NCBI RefSeq assembly: GCF_019891395.1 | Contig: NZ_CP078143.1 | Coordinates: 2,803,001-2,867,000 of the forward strand | Reading direction: 5' to 3' | DNA length: 64,000 bases | Origin: Nitratireductor kimnyeongensis | Lineage (GTDB): Bacteria > Pseudomonadota > Alphaproteobacteria > Rhizobiales > Rhizobiaceae | Shown here: one piece after another, positions 1 through 9,337 of the stretch | Layout: each line of letters begins with the position of its first letter | How positions within the stretch are numbered: position 1 is the stretch's first letter | Translations under genes and position numbers: made by a program | The notes under the pieces: generated by a model | The model's input: the letters and a program-made list of their open reading frames with translations, nothing else | Database searches by the model: none | Told to the model about the DNA's origin: nothing

Positions 1-217
<217 letters not shown>

Positions 218-245
218 GATGGGTGCGATTTCACTGCCATGCAAG

Positions 246-268
246 AAAGGGCCGTCAGGCCCTTTTTT
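246..268 (+). terminator. Rho-independent terminator after guaB
   Basis: The perfect stem AAAGGGCC/GGCCCTTT with loop GTCA runs into a T tract. It begins 28 bases after the guaB stop and lies just outside the aquaporin stop on the other strand, so it may serve both convergent genes. Confidence 0.85.
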
Positions 269-275
269 CATGTTC

Positions 276-956
276 TCAGGTGCGTTCCATCAATGTCGTC
301 TTGGCAAAGACCCCCGCAACTGCGGCGCCGACAAAGGGCGCGGCTATGAAGAGCCATAGCTGGTTCATCTCACGTGCGCCTGAGAAAAGGGCGGGCCCGA
401 TGGATCGCGCGGGATTAACCGACGTGCCGGTCGCGGGGATCAGGCATAGGTGGATCGCCGTGAGCGTGAGGCCGATCACGACACCGGACAGAGGTGTCCG
501 GTGTTTTGGTGCCGTGACCCCAAGGATGACGGTGACAAAAATAAAAGTGCCCAGGGTTTCGAGTGCGAAGGCTGTCGGCATTGGATAGAGTCCCGCTCCG
601 TCCCAGCCATTGGCTGCCCGCGAGATGGGCGCCACTGCGTCAGAGCCTTTTGCCATGCCCCAAAGTGACGCAGCGGCCAGTGCTGCTCCTGCCAATTGCG
701 AGACCATGTAAGGCAGCACATCCTTGAAAGGCATGCGGCCTGCCAGAAACACGCCCGCGGTTACGGCGGGATTGAGGTGCGCGCCGGAAACGGGGCCGAT
801 AGCATAGGCCATCGCAATCACCGCAACACCAAACGAGATGGCAATACCCAGACCACCCAGCGGCAAAAGATTTCCAAATCCGCCAACCGTCACGCTGGCG
901 CATCCAAGAAAGACCAGACAAAATGTTCCAAAACACTCGGCGACGTAAGCTTTCAT
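276..956 (-). CDS. aqpZ: Aquaporin Z-type water channel
   Basis: This 226-residue inner-membrane channel of the MIP family has six predicted membrane helices and both NPA half-helix motifs, at residues 62-64 and 181-183. The aromatic/arginine filter can be read by spacing from the NPA boxes: Phe42, His169, Thr178 and Arg184. This is the water-selective pattern of E. coli AqpZ rather than a glycerol facilitator. The length is typical of the family. It stands alone, convergent with guaB and divergent from the MAPEG gene, so it is probably a single-gene transcript. Osmotic function is inferred from the family. Confidence 0.93.
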   Translation of the reverse strand: MKAYVAECFGTFCLVFLGCASVTVGGFGNLLPLGGLGIAISFGVAVIAMAYAIGPVSGAHLNPAVTAGVFLAGRMPFKDVLPYMVSQLAGAALAAASLWGMAKGSDAVAPISRAANGWDGAGLYPMPTAFALETLGTFIFVTVILGVTAPKHRTPLSGVVIGLTLTAIHLCLIPATGTSVNPARSIGPALFSGAREMNQLWLFIAAPFVGAAVAGVFAKTTLMERT

Positions 957-1063
957 GGTGTTATCCTTGCGGTCAGGCCACCCTTGCCAAGCGTCTCCGT
1001 TTCAACGCTGATGGTGAAATCAGGATTTGAGAGGGGAAACCGTGAAAACGGGAAGGGAAAGAC

Positions 1064-1483
1064 ATGTCTCAACACGCAATCTTCTGGCCGATGATCGCCC
1101 ATGTGGTTCTTGTCTACGCCGTGTATGTGCTGATAGGTCTGCGACGGAAGAAGGCCGTGCAAACGGGGAGCGCGCGCGTTTCCCAATTCAGGGAAAATCG
1201 CGAGGAACCGCCTGAAAGCCTGTTTGTGCGGAACAATCTGGCCAACCAGTTTGAGCTGCCCATGGTCTTCCATTCGGCATGCCTGGCGCTATTTGCGGTG
1301 GGAGGAGCAGGGCCGGTCGCAATCTGGCTGGCGTGGGTGTTTGTGCTTTCCCGCTATGCACATGCTTTTGTGCACGTCACGTCGAACCGGATCCGTTATC
1401 GCCAGCCATTGTTCGTGCTGGGGTTTCTGGCTCTTGGCGCCATGTGGGCGCTTCTCGCTCTTGAACTCTGGAATGCGGCCTGA
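1064..1483 (+). CDS. MAPEG family membrane protein
   Basis: This 139-residue protein has about four hydrophobic segments, roughly residues 6-25, 66-86, 88-104 and 117-135, and the loop FxxRNNLANQFELPMVF typical of bacterial MAPEG proteins. The eukaryotic relatives are glutathione-dependent membrane enzymes; the bacterial role is mostly unknown. GGGAAAG sits at a good distance before the ATG. The stop lies only three bases from the oxyR stop on the opposite strand, so the two transcripts meet tail to tail. A peroxide or lipid-peroxide role next to oxyR/katA is tempting, but this is only inference from neighbours. Confidence 0.85.
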   Translation: MSQHAIFWPMIAHVVLVYAVYVLIGLRRKKAVQTGSARVSQFRENREEPPESLFVRNNLANQFELPMVFHSACLALFAVGGAGPVAIWLAWVFVLSRYAHAFVHVTSNRIRYRQPLFVLGFLALGAMWALLALELWNAA

Positions 1484-1486
1484 TGG

Positions 1487-2398
1487 TCATGCACGGGCGA
1501 GCAGCGCCTGGTGGGCCTCCAGAACTGTCTCGCGCAGAGCCGCGAAGTCGCTTCTGCGTGGGTTGGACTTCCGTCCGACAAGGCATATGGTGCGGGAAGG
1601 GCTGGGGTCGAGAAACGGCAGCACGCTGACGGATGGCAAAAGGTTTGCCGAGGCGCGCGCCATTTGCGGTATGAGGGTGACACCCATCCCATGCGACACC
1701 ATGTGCAAAAGAGTTGTCAAGCTGGTCGCTCCAAAAGTCTCCATGGTTACGGGTTTGACGCGCCCGCAGATTTCAAGCGCCTGGCCACGCATGCAGTGCC
1801 CGTCTTCCAGAAGCATCAGCCTCTCCAGCGCCATGCTCTCCTGCGCCACGGGCGGGGCGATCCGCGCGGCATCGCCGGTCGGTACCGCAAGGTAGAACGG
1901 GTCTTCAAAAAGAATATCCGGCGCGAGCCGGTTATCGTCGATGGGATCGGCAGCGATCATCGCGTCGAGGCGACCGGTCGCCGTGTCTTCTGCCAGGGCG
2001 TGGGTCACGGCTTCTCGTACCTCAAGGCGCAGCATTGGAAATCTGTGTTTGAGAAGCGGCAGAAGCTCAGGAAGCAGATAGGGTGCGATCGTGGGAATCA
2101 CTCCCAGCCGGAAGCGACCTTCAAGCGCCTTGCGCTCCCTGCGCGCCTCGCCTTCCAGCTCGCGTACCTCGGCAAGGATGCGCGCCACACGTGGCAACAG
2201 GGACTGCGCTTCGGCGGTGAGACGCACGGCCCCGCCGCCGCGCTCGAAAAGTTTGAAGCCAAGCTGGGATTCCATTTCGGATATCTGTGCGGAGAGTGCG
2301 GGCTGGGTAACACCGCAGCTCGTCGCGGCGCGTCCGAAATGCAGGGTTTCGGCCAGACGCTCAAAATACTGCATCTGTCGGATGGTCAGGCGTATCAT
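1487..2398 (-). CDS. oxyR: Peroxide-sensing LysR-type regulator OxyR
   Basis: This is a 303-residue LysR-family regulator with an N-terminal winged helix-turn-helix (residues 1-60) and a substrate-binding-like C-terminal domain. The redox pair of OxyR is present: Cys202 in the LLEDGHCMRGQALEIC segment and Cys211, nine residues apart as in E. coli Cys199/Cys208. This sets it apart from other LysR proteins. It is transcribed divergently from a catalase gene 140 bases away, the usual arrangement in rhizobia, so it probably controls katA and itself from the shared intergenic region. The assignment is strong from motif and context together. Confidence 0.93.
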   Translation of the reverse strand: MIRLTIRQMQYFERLAETLHFGRAATSCGVTQPALSAQISEMESQLGFKLFERGGGAVRLTAEAQSLLPRVARILAEVRELEGEARRERKALEGRFRLGVIPTIAPYLLPELLPLLKHRFPMLRLEVREAVTHALAEDTATGRLDAMIAADPIDDNRLAPDILFEDPFYLAVPTGDAARIAPPVAQESMALERLMLLEDGHCMRGQALEICGRVKPVTMETFGATSLTTLLHMVSHGMGVTLIPQMARASANLLPSVSVLPFLDPSPSRTICLVGRKSNPRRSDFAALRETVLEAHQALLARA

Positions 2399-2459
2399 AA
2401 GAACAAGTTATCGCATCGAACATCAAAGACAATTGGAATTTATCAAAAGGCGTCGATAC

Positions 2460-2476
2460 CTTGGAATTGTTCCAAG
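2460..2476. promoter_or_regulatory. Perfect 7-3-7 palindrome upstream of katA
   Basis: CTTGGAA-TTG-TTCCAAG is a perfect inverted repeat in the oxyR/katA intergenic region, about 62 bases before the catalase ATG. A second half-like TTGGAATT occurs near 2434-2441. It may be a regulator site or a leader hairpin. It does not obviously match the spaced ATAG-type contacts of OxyR, so the binding protein is unassigned. Confidence 0.5.
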
Positions 2477-2538
2477 CCACGCCGCAGGTGAGACCGGCAG
2501 CCGGGCAAAACCGGACAGCAAGCAAGGGAGATTATTTC

Positions 2539-4044
2539 ATGGCAGACAAACCCACGATGACCACGTCTGCTGGCGCGCCCGTCAGCGATAACCAGAACAC
2601 CGTGACCGCAGGTGAGCGGGGCCCGGTTCTGCTTCAGGACTACCAGCTCATCGAAAAGCTTGCACATCAGAACCGGGAACGCATTCCAGAGCGGGTGGTG
2701 CATGCCAAGGGCTGGGGCGCGCATGGCGTCTTGAAGATCACCGGCGACATTTCGAAGTACACGATCGCCAAGGCGCTTCAACCAGGCGCGGAAACGCCAA
2801 TGCTTGCGCGTTTCTCCACCGTTGCGGGCGAGCAGGGTGCTGCCGACGCCGAGCGCGATGTGCGCGGCTTTGCGCTGAAATTCTACACCGAGGACGGCAA
2901 TTGGGATCTGGTGGGCAACAACACGCCCGTGTTCTTCGTCCGCGATCCGCTCAAGTTCCCCGATTTCATTCATACGCAGAAGCGTCATCCGCGCACCAAT
3001 ATGCGTTCACCCACGGCCATGTGGGATTTCTGGTCGCTCTCCCCGGAGAGCCTCCATCAGGTGACGATCCTGATGTCGGACCGTGGCCTGCCGACTGCGC
3101 CCATGTTCATGAATGGTTATGGCTCCCACACCTATTCATTCTGGAACGACAAGGGCGAGCGGTTCTGGGTAAAGTTCCACTTCAAGACCATGCAGGGCCA
3201 CAAGCACCACACCAATGCGGAGGCCGAGCAGGTGGTGGGCAAGACGCGCGAAAGCTATCAGGAAGCGCTCTACGGCGCGATCGAAGATGGCGACTTTCCG
3301 AAATGGAAGGTTCAGGTGCAGATCATGCCCGAGGCGGATGCGGAGAAGACCGACTACAATCCGTTTGACCTTACCAAGGTTTGGCCGCATGCGGAGTATC
3401 CACCGATCGACATTGGCGTGATGGAGCTGAACCGCAATCCGGACAATTATTTCACCGAGATCGAAAATGCGGCCTTCTCGCCTTCCAACATCGTTCCGGG
3501 CATCAGCTATTCGCCTGACAAGATGCTGCAGGCGCGCATCTTCTCCTATGCGGATGCGCACCGTTACCGGCTTGGCACGCACTACGAGACGATCCCGGTC
3601 AACCAGCCGAAATGTCCTGTGCATCATTATCATCGGGATGGCGAGATGAACACGTTCGGCGGCATCAAGACGGGAAATCCGGATGCCTATTACGAGCCGA
3701 ATTCCTTCGGTGGCCCGGTGGAAAACCCGGCCGCGAAGGAGCCGCCACTGAAGATTTCGGGCGACGCGGACCGCTACAATCATCGCATCGGCAATGACGA
3801 TTACAGCCAGCCGCGCGCGCTGTTCAACCTCTTCGACGAGGGGCAGAAGAACCGGCTGTTTTCCAACATCGCGGCTGCGATGGACGGTGTACCCGGCGAG
3901 ATCATAGAGCGGCAGCTCGCGCATTTCGACAAGGTTCATCCCGACTACGGCAATGGCGTGCGCAAAGCGCTCAAGGAAGCGCACGGCTACGAGCCCAACG
4001 CCGTACCCGTGACCGGAAAGACACCGCAGCGGGCTGCCGAATAG
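2539..4044 (+). CDS. katA: Monofunctional haem catalase
   Basis: This 501-residue small-subunit catalase disproportionates H2O2. The distal His lies in [12 protein letters not shown], the haem-pocket Asn/Phe region in [16 protein letters not shown], and the proximal Tyr ligand in [14 protein letters not shown]. The length fits the small-subunit (clade 3) enzymes. An upstream in-frame start exists, but the ATG at 2539 is preceded by AAGGGAG with good spacing and begins at the usual N terminus (MADKP), so I prefer it. It is divergent from oxyR and closed by a strong terminator. Induction by peroxide through OxyR is inferred from the gene arrangement. Confidence 0.95.
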   Translation: MADKPTMTTSAGAPVSDNQNTVTAGERGPVLLQDYQLIEKLAHQNRERIPERVVHAKGWGAHGVLKITGDISKYTIAKALQPGAETPMLARFSTVAGEQGAADAERDVRGFALKFYTEDGNWDLVGNNTPVFFVRDPLKFPDFIHTQKRHPRTNMRSPTAMWDFWSLSPESLHQVTILMSDRGLPTAPMFMNGYGSHTYSFWNDKGERFWVKFHFKTMQGHKHHTNAEAEQVVGKTRESYQEALYGAIEDGDFPKWKVQVQIMPEADAEKTDYNPFDLTKVWPHAEYPPIDIGVMELNRNPDNYFTEIENAAFSPSNIVPGISYSPDKMLQARIFSYADAHRYRLGTHYETIPVNQPKCPVHHYHRDGEMNTFGGIKTGNPDAYYEPNSFGGPVENPAAKEPPLKISGDADRYNHRIGNDDYSQPRALFNLFDEGQKNRLFSNIAAAMDGVPGEIIERQLAHFDKVHPDYGNGVRKALKEAHGYEPNAVPVTGKTPQRAAE

Positions 4045-4072
4045 GCAAACGTGAAAATACCTTGATAAAGTA

Positions 4073-4100
4073 CGGGCGTGGAGCAATCCACGCCCGTTTT
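4073..4100 (+). terminator. Rho-independent terminator after katA
   Basis: A perfect 10-bp stem CGGGCGTGGA/TCCACGCCCG with loop GCAA is followed by TTTT, 28 bases after the catalase stop. It falls inside the open frame that runs into the next gene, which argues that the next gene starts further downstream. Confidence 0.9.
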
Positions 4101-4163
4101 GCTTGTCTAAAGGCTCGTGACCGGCTAGCTGTGCGCCATTCGGGTAACCGGCAAAGGTGTCAC

Positions 4164-5450
4164 ATGCGACTTGGCGGACGGCTGGCTGCGGCCATTGAAA
4201 TTCTGGAAGACATCGACCGGCGGTATCGGCCGGCGGCGGAAGCGCTGAAAGACTGGGGCCTTTCCCATCGTTTCGCCGGCTCCAAGGACCGCGCAGCCAT
4301 TGGCAATATCGTCTATGATGCGTTGCGCCGAAAGCGCTCTGCTGCGTGGATTTTTCAGGACGAAAGCCCGCGCGCTCTTGCCTTCGGTGCCTTCTTGATC
4401 GAGGCGGGATTTGATGCCGAGATGCTGAATGCAGCCTTGGCGGAAGACAATTTCGCCCCGCAACCAATTTCAAGTGAGGAAGCAGCCCGCATTGCGGCGC
4501 ATCCGCTGGATCAGGCGCCTGACGGCGTGCGTGCGGAATGCCCTGAATGGTGCGAACCTCTTTTTCAGCGGGCCTGGGGCGATGATTGGGTGGCGGAGGC
4601 GGCCGCCCTTGCCGAGCGCCCGCCGCTCGACATGCGGGTGAACATGTTGAAGGCCACGCGCGAAAAGGTGGCGAAGGCGCTGGCGCGCACCGGTGTGCAT
4701 GAGAGTGAACTGGCGCCGCAAGGTTTGCGGATCGGCCCGATCGAAGGGCAGGGGCGGCATCCCAATGTGCAGGCCGAACCTGCCTTTCAGAAGGGCTGGT
4801 TCGAGGTTCAGGATGAGGGGTCGCAGCTTGTTGCCTCCCTCACTGAAGCCGCGCCGGGCATGCAGGTGCTCGACTATTGTGCAGGTGCTGGAGGTAAATC
4901 GCTCGCCATGTCGGCGGCGATGGAGAATACCGGCCAGATCCAGGCTTTCGATGCCGAAAAACAGAGACTTGCCCCCATATTCGACCGCCTGAAGCGGGCG
5001 GGCTGTCGCAATGTGCAGGCGGTGGCCAACCCCGAGGCGCTCGCCATGCATGAGGGGAAGTTTGATCTGGTCGTTGTCGATGCGCCGTGCACGGGTGCGG
5101 GCACCTGGCGGCGCAGACCTGATGCGAAATGGCGGCTCGCTGAAAAGCAGCTTGAACAGCGGCAGGCGGAGCAGTCCGAAATCCTTGCGCGGGCATCACG
5201 CTTCGTGCGTCCGGGCGGGCGGCTTGCCTATATCACCTGCTCGGTCTTCGCCGAGGAAAACGACGATCAGGTACGCGCCTTTCTCGAAGCCAATCCGGAT
5301 TTCCAGCCCGTGGACCATGCGGCATTGTGGGAGAGGCACTTGCCCGGACAGGCTGCGAAGGCAAGAATTGATACGACGATGGGCATTGCCCTTTCCCCCA
5401 ACCGCACGGCGACCGACGGCTTTCATTTCGCCGCGCTGGAGCGGAACTGA
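4164..5450 (+). CDS. rsmB: RsmB/NOP2/Sun family rRNA cytosine-C5 methyltransferase
   Basis: This 428-residue protein has an N-terminal RsmB-like helical region and a C-terminal SAM-dependent methylase domain. Motifs are the SAM loop VLDYCAGAGGKSLAMSA, motif IV DAPCTGAGTWRRRPD with its Cys, and motif VI YITCSVFAEEN with the catalytic Cys expected for m5C methylases. The family methylates 16S rRNA; C967 is the target in E. coli, and the exact site here is inferred. The frame opens earlier, but that stretch contains the katA terminator. The ATG at 4164 has AAAGG just upstream and gives the normal N terminus. Three further genes follow closely, probably as one operon ending with guaA. Confidence 0.85.
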   Translation: MRLGGRLAAAIEILEDIDRRYRPAAEALKDWGLSHRFAGSKDRAAIGNIVYDALRRKRSAAWIFQDESPRALAFGAFLIEAGFDAEMLNAALAEDNFAPQPISSEEAARIAAHPLDQAPDGVRAECPEWCEPLFQRAWGDDWVAEAAALAERPPLDMRVNMLKATREKVAKALARTGVHESELAPQGLRIGPIEGQGRHPNVQAEPAFQKGWFEVQDEGSQLVASLTEAAPGMQVLDYCAGAGGKSLAMSAAMENTGQIQAFDAEKQRLAPIFDRLKRAGCRNVQAVANPEALAMHEGKFDLVVVDAPCTGAGTWRRRPDAKWRLAEKQLEQRQAEQSEILARASRFVRPGGRLAYITCSVFAEENDDQVRAFLEANPDFQPVDHAALWERHLPGQAAKARIDTTMGIALSPNRTATDGFHFAALERN

Positions 5451-5468
5451 CGACCGAATGGCCCGACC

Positions 5469-5921
5469 ATGAACCAGGCAAATCCCGCAGATGTCGAGGC
5501 CCGTGTTCGGGCAAGCTTCGCCCGCCAGAAGATGATGGAAACCATTGGTGCCGAGCTGACACTCGTGACGCCGGGTATTGTCGAGATCGAGATGCCCCAT
5601 GCGGAGGGTCTGACGCAGCAGCACGGGTTTCTCCATGCGGGTGTGATCTCGACGGCACTGGATTCAGCCTGTGGCTATGCGGCGTTCTCTTTGATGCCGG
5701 ACGATGCTGCTGTTCTGACCATCGAGTTCAAGGTCAATTTGCTAGCGCCGGGGCGCGGCGAGCGGTTTCTGTTTCGTGGCACCGTCACCAAGCCCGGCCG
5801 CACCATCATTGTGGCTGACGGGCAGGCCTATGCCTATTCCGCCGAAGGCGATGCCAAATTGATTGCCACAATGACGGGAACCATGATGACCATCATCGGA
5901 CGTGAGGGGATCGAAGGGTGA
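5469..5921 (+). CDS. PaaI-type hotdog thioesterase
   Basis: This 150-residue single hotdog-fold protein carries the PaaI-type signature QQHGFLHAGVISTALDSACG, with the HG and catalytic Asp arrangement of acyl-CoA thioesterases. The substrate is not predictable; phenylacetyl-CoA-type and medium-chain acyl-CoAs are the family's usual range. It lies 18 bases after the rRNA methylase, and its TGA overlaps the ATG of the nucleosidase gene, which indicates translational coupling in a housekeeping operon. Confidence 0.85.
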   Translation: MNQANPADVEARVRASFARQKMMETIGAELTLVTPGIVEIEMPHAEGLTQQHGFLHAGVISTALDSACGYAAFSLMPDDAAVLTIEFKVNLLAPGRGERFLFRGTVTKPGRTIIVADGQAYAYSAEGDAKLIATMTGTMMTIIGREGIEG

Positions 5922-6559
5922 TGCGGGCACCGGTCGAGCCGGCGATCCTTGCCGGAAAACGCGTTCTCTTTGTCATGGCGGCTGAAGCCGAATACGGACC
6001 ACATCTCAAAAAGCGCTTCAAACCCCTGGTGACGGGTGTCGGCCCCGTGGAAGCGGGCGTGGTGCTCGGTGCGGAGCTCGCCCTTCTCGCTACCGAGGGG
6101 CATCTGCCCGATCTCCTCGTTTCCCTTGGATCTGCCGGAAGCCGCAGCCTCGAACAGACGGAAGTCTATCAGGCCACCGCCGTTTCCTATCGGGATATGG
6201 ACGCGTCACCGCTCGGTTTTGAAAGGGGCGTGACGCCCTTTCTCGACCATCCTGCGATCATGCCGTTGCCGCATCGCATTCCGGGCATCCGAGAAGCGAC
6301 TCTTTCGACCGGCGGCAACGTGGTTTCAGGGGCTGCCTATGACGCCATCAATGCCGACATGGTGGATATGGAAACCTTCGCGGCGTTGCGCGCCTGCCAA
6401 CGCTTCGGTCTCGATCTGGTGGCATTGCGCGGCATCTCCGACGGTGCCGCGGAACTGCAGCACGTGAACGACTGGACCGAGTATCTGCATGTGATCGATG
6501 AGAAGCTTGCCGACGCGGTGGATCGCCTCGAACAGGCCATTGCAGATGGCCTTCTATGA
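5921..6559 (+). CDS. mtnN: 5'-methylthioadenosine/S-adenosylhomocysteine nucleosidase
   Basis: This 212-residue member of the PNP/UDP family is predicted to cleave adenine from methylthioadenosine and S-adenosylhomocysteine. Catalytic candidates are the N-terminal Glu in VMAAEAEYG, the Glu in MVDMETFAA that binds the ribose, and the general-acid Asp in LRGISDGAAE. The start overlaps the thioesterase stop (TGATG); an alternative GTG one codon upstream is possible. Family lengths are around 210-240. Downstream of an rRNA methylase it fits SAM by-product recycling and adenine salvage next to guaA. The name is by family, not by a measured substrate. Confidence 0.82.
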   Translation: MRAPVEPAILAGKRVLFVMAAEAEYGPHLKKRFKPLVTGVGPVEAGVVLGAELALLATEGHLPDLLVSLGSAGSRSLEQTEVYQATAVSYRDMDASPLGFERGVTPFLDHPAIMPLPHRIPGIREATLSTGGNVVSGAAYDAINADMVDMETFAALRACQRFGLDLVALRGISDGAAELQHVNDWTEYLHVIDEKLADAVDRLEQAIADGLL

Positions 6560-6614
6560 CCAAAAAACAGCCCTGACGCTTGCACCCAAACGCTTCTTTC
6601 TCTAAAGGCTCGCC

Positions 6615-8174
6615 ATGACGATATCCAATCCCGACACAGTTCTCATCGTTGATTTCGGCAGCCAGGTCACGCAGCTTATTGCGCGGCGCGTACGCGAGGC
6701 CGGAGTCTATTGCGAAATCTCCCCGTTTCAGTCGGCCGAGGAGGCGTTCAAACGCCTTGCGCCCAAGGCGGTCATCCTTTCCGGCAGCCCGGCCTCGGCG
6801 GTCGAAATCGGCAGCCCGCGCGCGCCGCAGGTGATCTTCGATTCGGGCCTTCCGGTGCTTGGCATCTGCTATGGCGAGCAGACCATGTGCGCCCAGCTTG
6901 GCGGCAAGGTCGAGGGGTCGGACCATCGCGAGTTCGGTCGAGCCTTCCTTGAGATCGATGACGATTGCCCGCTGTTCGAGGGTGTGTGGGCCAAGGGGAC
7001 GCGCCATCAGGTTTGGATGAGCCATGGGGACCGGGTGACGGCCATCCCGGCGGGCTTCCGCGTGGTCGGCACCTCGACGGGCGCGCCCTTTGCGGCCATT
7101 GCCGATGATGATCGCAAATATTACGGCGTTCAGTTCCACCCCGAAGTGGTGCACACGCCGGACGGCGCAAAGCTCCTGTCCAATTTCGTACACAAGATCG
7201 CCGGTCTTTCGGGCGACTGGACGATGGCGGCCTATCGCGAACAGGCGATCGAAGCCATCCGCAAGCAGGTTGGCGACGGCAAGGTGATCTGCGCGCTTTC
7301 TGGCGGCGTCGATTCTTCCGTGGCGGCCCTTTTGACGCATGAGGCCGTCGGCGATCAGCTCACATGCATTCTGGTCGACCATGGCCTGATGCGAAAGAAC
7401 GAGGCTTCCGAAGTGGTCGCCATGTTCCGCGAGCACTACAATCTGCCGCTCATTCTGGTGGATGCCTCCGACCGCTTCATCGGCGCGCTGGAAGGCGAAA
7501 GCGATCCGGAAAAGAAACGCAAGACCATCGGCCGTCTGTTCATCGAGGTGTTCGAGGAAGAGGCGAAGAAACTTGGCGGCGCCGATTTCCTGGTGCAGGG
7601 CACGCTCTATCCCGACGTGATCGAGAGCGTTTCCTTCACCGGTGGGCCGTCGGTCACCATCAAGTCGCACCACAATGTGGGCGGTCTGCCCGAGCGCATG
7701 AACATGAGCCTGGTGGAGCCGCTGCGCGAGCTTTTCAAGGATGAGGTGCGGGTGCTTGGCAAGGAGCTCGGCCTTCCCGACAGCTTCATCGGCCGCCATC
7801 CCTTTCCAGGACCGGGCCTGGCCATCCGCTGCCCCGGCGGAGTGACCCGCGAGAAGCTGGAAATCCTGCGTTCTGCCGATGCGATCTATCTGGACGAGAT
7901 CCGCAAGGCCGGCCTCTACGACGCAATCTGGCAGGCCTTCGCCGTGCTCTTGCCGGTGCAGACGGTCGGCGTGATGGGCGACGGGCGGACCTATGAGTTC
8001 GTCTGCGCCCTGCGCGCCGTGACCTCGGTCGACGGCATGACGGCGGATTTCTATCACTATGACATGGAATTCCTCGGCAAGGCCGCGACTCGCATCATCA
8101 ACGAGGTGCGCGGCATCAACCGCGTCGTTTACGATGTGACCTCCAAGCCGCCCGGCACAATAGAGTGGGAATGA
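6615..8174 (+). CDS. guaA: GMP synthase (glutamine-hydrolysing)
   Basis: This 519-residue two-domain enzyme converts XMP, glutamine and ATP to GMP. The class I amidotransferase domain has nucleophile Cys85 (GICYGEQT) with His175 and Glu177 (QFHPEVVH). The ATP pyrophosphatase loop SGGVDSS is at 229-235, and the C-terminal dimerisation domain ends in the family-typical KPPGTIEWE. Length and all motifs are normal, so the gene looks intact. The ATG lies 55 bases after the nucleosidase. Together with the partial guaB at the window start it completes IMP to GMP. No clear hairpin terminator follows; the 196 bases to the next gene show nothing I can name. Confidence 0.97.
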   Translation: MTISNPDTVLIVDFGSQVTQLIARRVREAGVYCEISPFQSAEEAFKRLAPKAVILSGSPASAVEIGSPRAPQVIFDSGLPVLGICYGEQTMCAQLGGKVEGSDHREFGRAFLEIDDDCPLFEGVWAKGTRHQVWMSHGDRVTAIPAGFRVVGTSTGAPFAAIADDDRKYYGVQFHPEVVHTPDGAKLLSNFVHKIAGLSGDWTMAAYREQAIEAIRKQVGDGKVICALSGGVDSSVAALLTHEAVGDQLTCILVDHGLMRKNEASEVVAMFREHYNLPLILVDASDRFIGALEGESDPEKKRKTIGRLFIEVFEEEAKKLGGADFLVQGTLYPDVIESVSFTGGPSVTIKSHHNVGGLPERMNMSLVEPLRELFKDEVRVLGKELGLPDSFIGRHPFPGPGLAIRCPGGVTREKLEILRSADAIYLDEIRKAGLYDAIWQAFAVLLPVQTVGVMGDGRTYEFVCALRAVTSVDGMTADFYHYDMEFLGKAATRIINEVRGINRVVYDVTSKPPGTIEWE

Positions 8175-8370
8175 TCTAAGTTTGTTCCAGACCATCTGGC
8201 TCCCTGCCGTGGTCGCACATTGTCTTCGATCGACAAGGACTATTTTTCCTGCCCCGGGATCGCCGCACGTCGCTCCGATCCTGCCATCTCGTTGGTAGCG
8301 ATGCTGCTATGGCGCAGGATGGTCGAGATATGGGCGCGCACACTCAATGCCGCTTGAAACGTGCAACGTT

Positions 8371-9207
8371 TCAACGACACGGGTTGAGCTTGCCGTTGCA
8401 AGTGTATTGTCCGCCTCGGACCTCGCACTCATAGTCGCGGATGGAGGCTGCATTTTTATATTCGAGGTCGGTGGCAAGAGGCGTTCCGGACCGTTTCACG
8501 TACCAGCCTGTTTGATTTCCGGCTGACGTCGTCCACCGGTCGAAATGTTTCTGCAGACAACCCGATGAAGGTTCGACAAAGGGTCGGCCGTGGCGGGCAA
8601 AAATCTCGTTTCTCGCGACATAGAGCTCCCATCCCGACAGCGTGTCCAGTTCAGACTGGCGTATGATCTGCTCGTTGGAATGGGGAAGGACGAAGCCATC
8701 TTTTGAAAGGCGCAATTGATCAGGCGGGATCTCCGCCAGATAATCGGACCGCGCCGGACCGAGGCTGTATGCCGAGAAGATGGCCAAGCTGGAGAGAGCG
8801 ATAAGGATGACTGCCGCCAGATAGAGCTTTTGATGGCCCCGGTGTATCGGTCTCGGCAGAAACCGCCCCTGCTCAACCTGTCCGGTTTCTGTCGCGGCAC
8901 TCCCGAAGCTTTGAGCAAGAGCGGACATTTCCTCCTCCGAAGGCGCCAGTGCCTTCAGGACGAGCACAAGGCGCGGATCTTCAAGGCTGCGCGGTCTGCT
9001 GCGCCCGTTTCGCCAGTTGTTGATCGTTCTGGCGTGCACATTGATCCGCCGCGCTCCTGGCTTTTGAAAGCTCATCGCCCGCCGGGCCAATTGCTCGTCG
9101 GACGTGATGCCACGATCGCGTATCAAGTCGGACAACTCAGTTGCAAATTCGCTCAAACCGTCAAATCCCCCCGACAATACGAGATTGTTTTTATAGTGTT
9201 TTTTCAA
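8371..9207 (-). CDS. Membrane-anchored HTH protein with periplasmic YARHG domain
   Basis: This 278-residue protein has three parts. Residues about 33-75 look like a helix-turn-helix of the short XRE kind (INVHARTINNWRNGRSRP). Residues about 128-149 form one transmembrane segment. Residues about 193-260 carry the YARHG motif (LYVARNEIFARHGRPF), a small extracytoplasmic domain found in many bacterial envelope proteins. Cysteines 217, 261, 270 and 277 lie on the outer side. This is the layout of a one-component membrane regulator, DNA-binding inside and sensor outside. It is divergent, with a 130-base gap, from the exported-protein island that starts at 9338, so it may control that island. That role is inference; no such protein is known to me by name. 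Confidence 0.6.
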   Translation of the reverse strand: MKKHYKNNLVLSGGFDGLSEFATELSDLIRDRGITSDEQLARRAMSFQKPGARRINVHARTINNWRNGRSRPRSLEDPRLVLVLKALAPSEEEMSALAQSFGSAATETGQVEQGRFLPRPIHRGHQKLYLAAVILIALSSLAIFSAYSLGPARSDYLAEIPPDQLRLSKDGFVLPHSNEQIIRQSELDTLSGWELYVARNEIFARHGRPFVEPSSGCLQKHFDRWTTSAGNQTGWYVKRSGTPLATDLEYKNAASIRDYECEVRGGQYTCNGKLNPCR

Positions 9208-9337
9208 GAAATTTCCAGAAACAACCCTCGCTTTCCGGGAATTGTCGGCGAAAGTCTGGATTCGTGCTTTCGGTTATGCTTGGCTTGACCTGCTCTCAAA
9301 GAGCGTCGGGCGACAATAATTCTGGTGGGCGGGCACC

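Noticed and set aside
4062..4163. Earlier start for the RsmB-family gene
   Set aside because: The katA terminator hairpin at 4073-4100 lies within this stretch, and no ribosome site precedes 4062.
3136..4473. A 445-codon antisense frame over katA and the rRNA methylase
   Set aside because: It spans two well-supported genes and a strong terminator, and its composition is arginine-rich shadow coding.
6348..8195. A 615-codon open frame antisense to guaA
   Set aside because: It is a GC-rich shadow of a clear GuaA with all catalytic motifs; the antisense protein is His/Arg/Gly-rich and has no recognisable fold.
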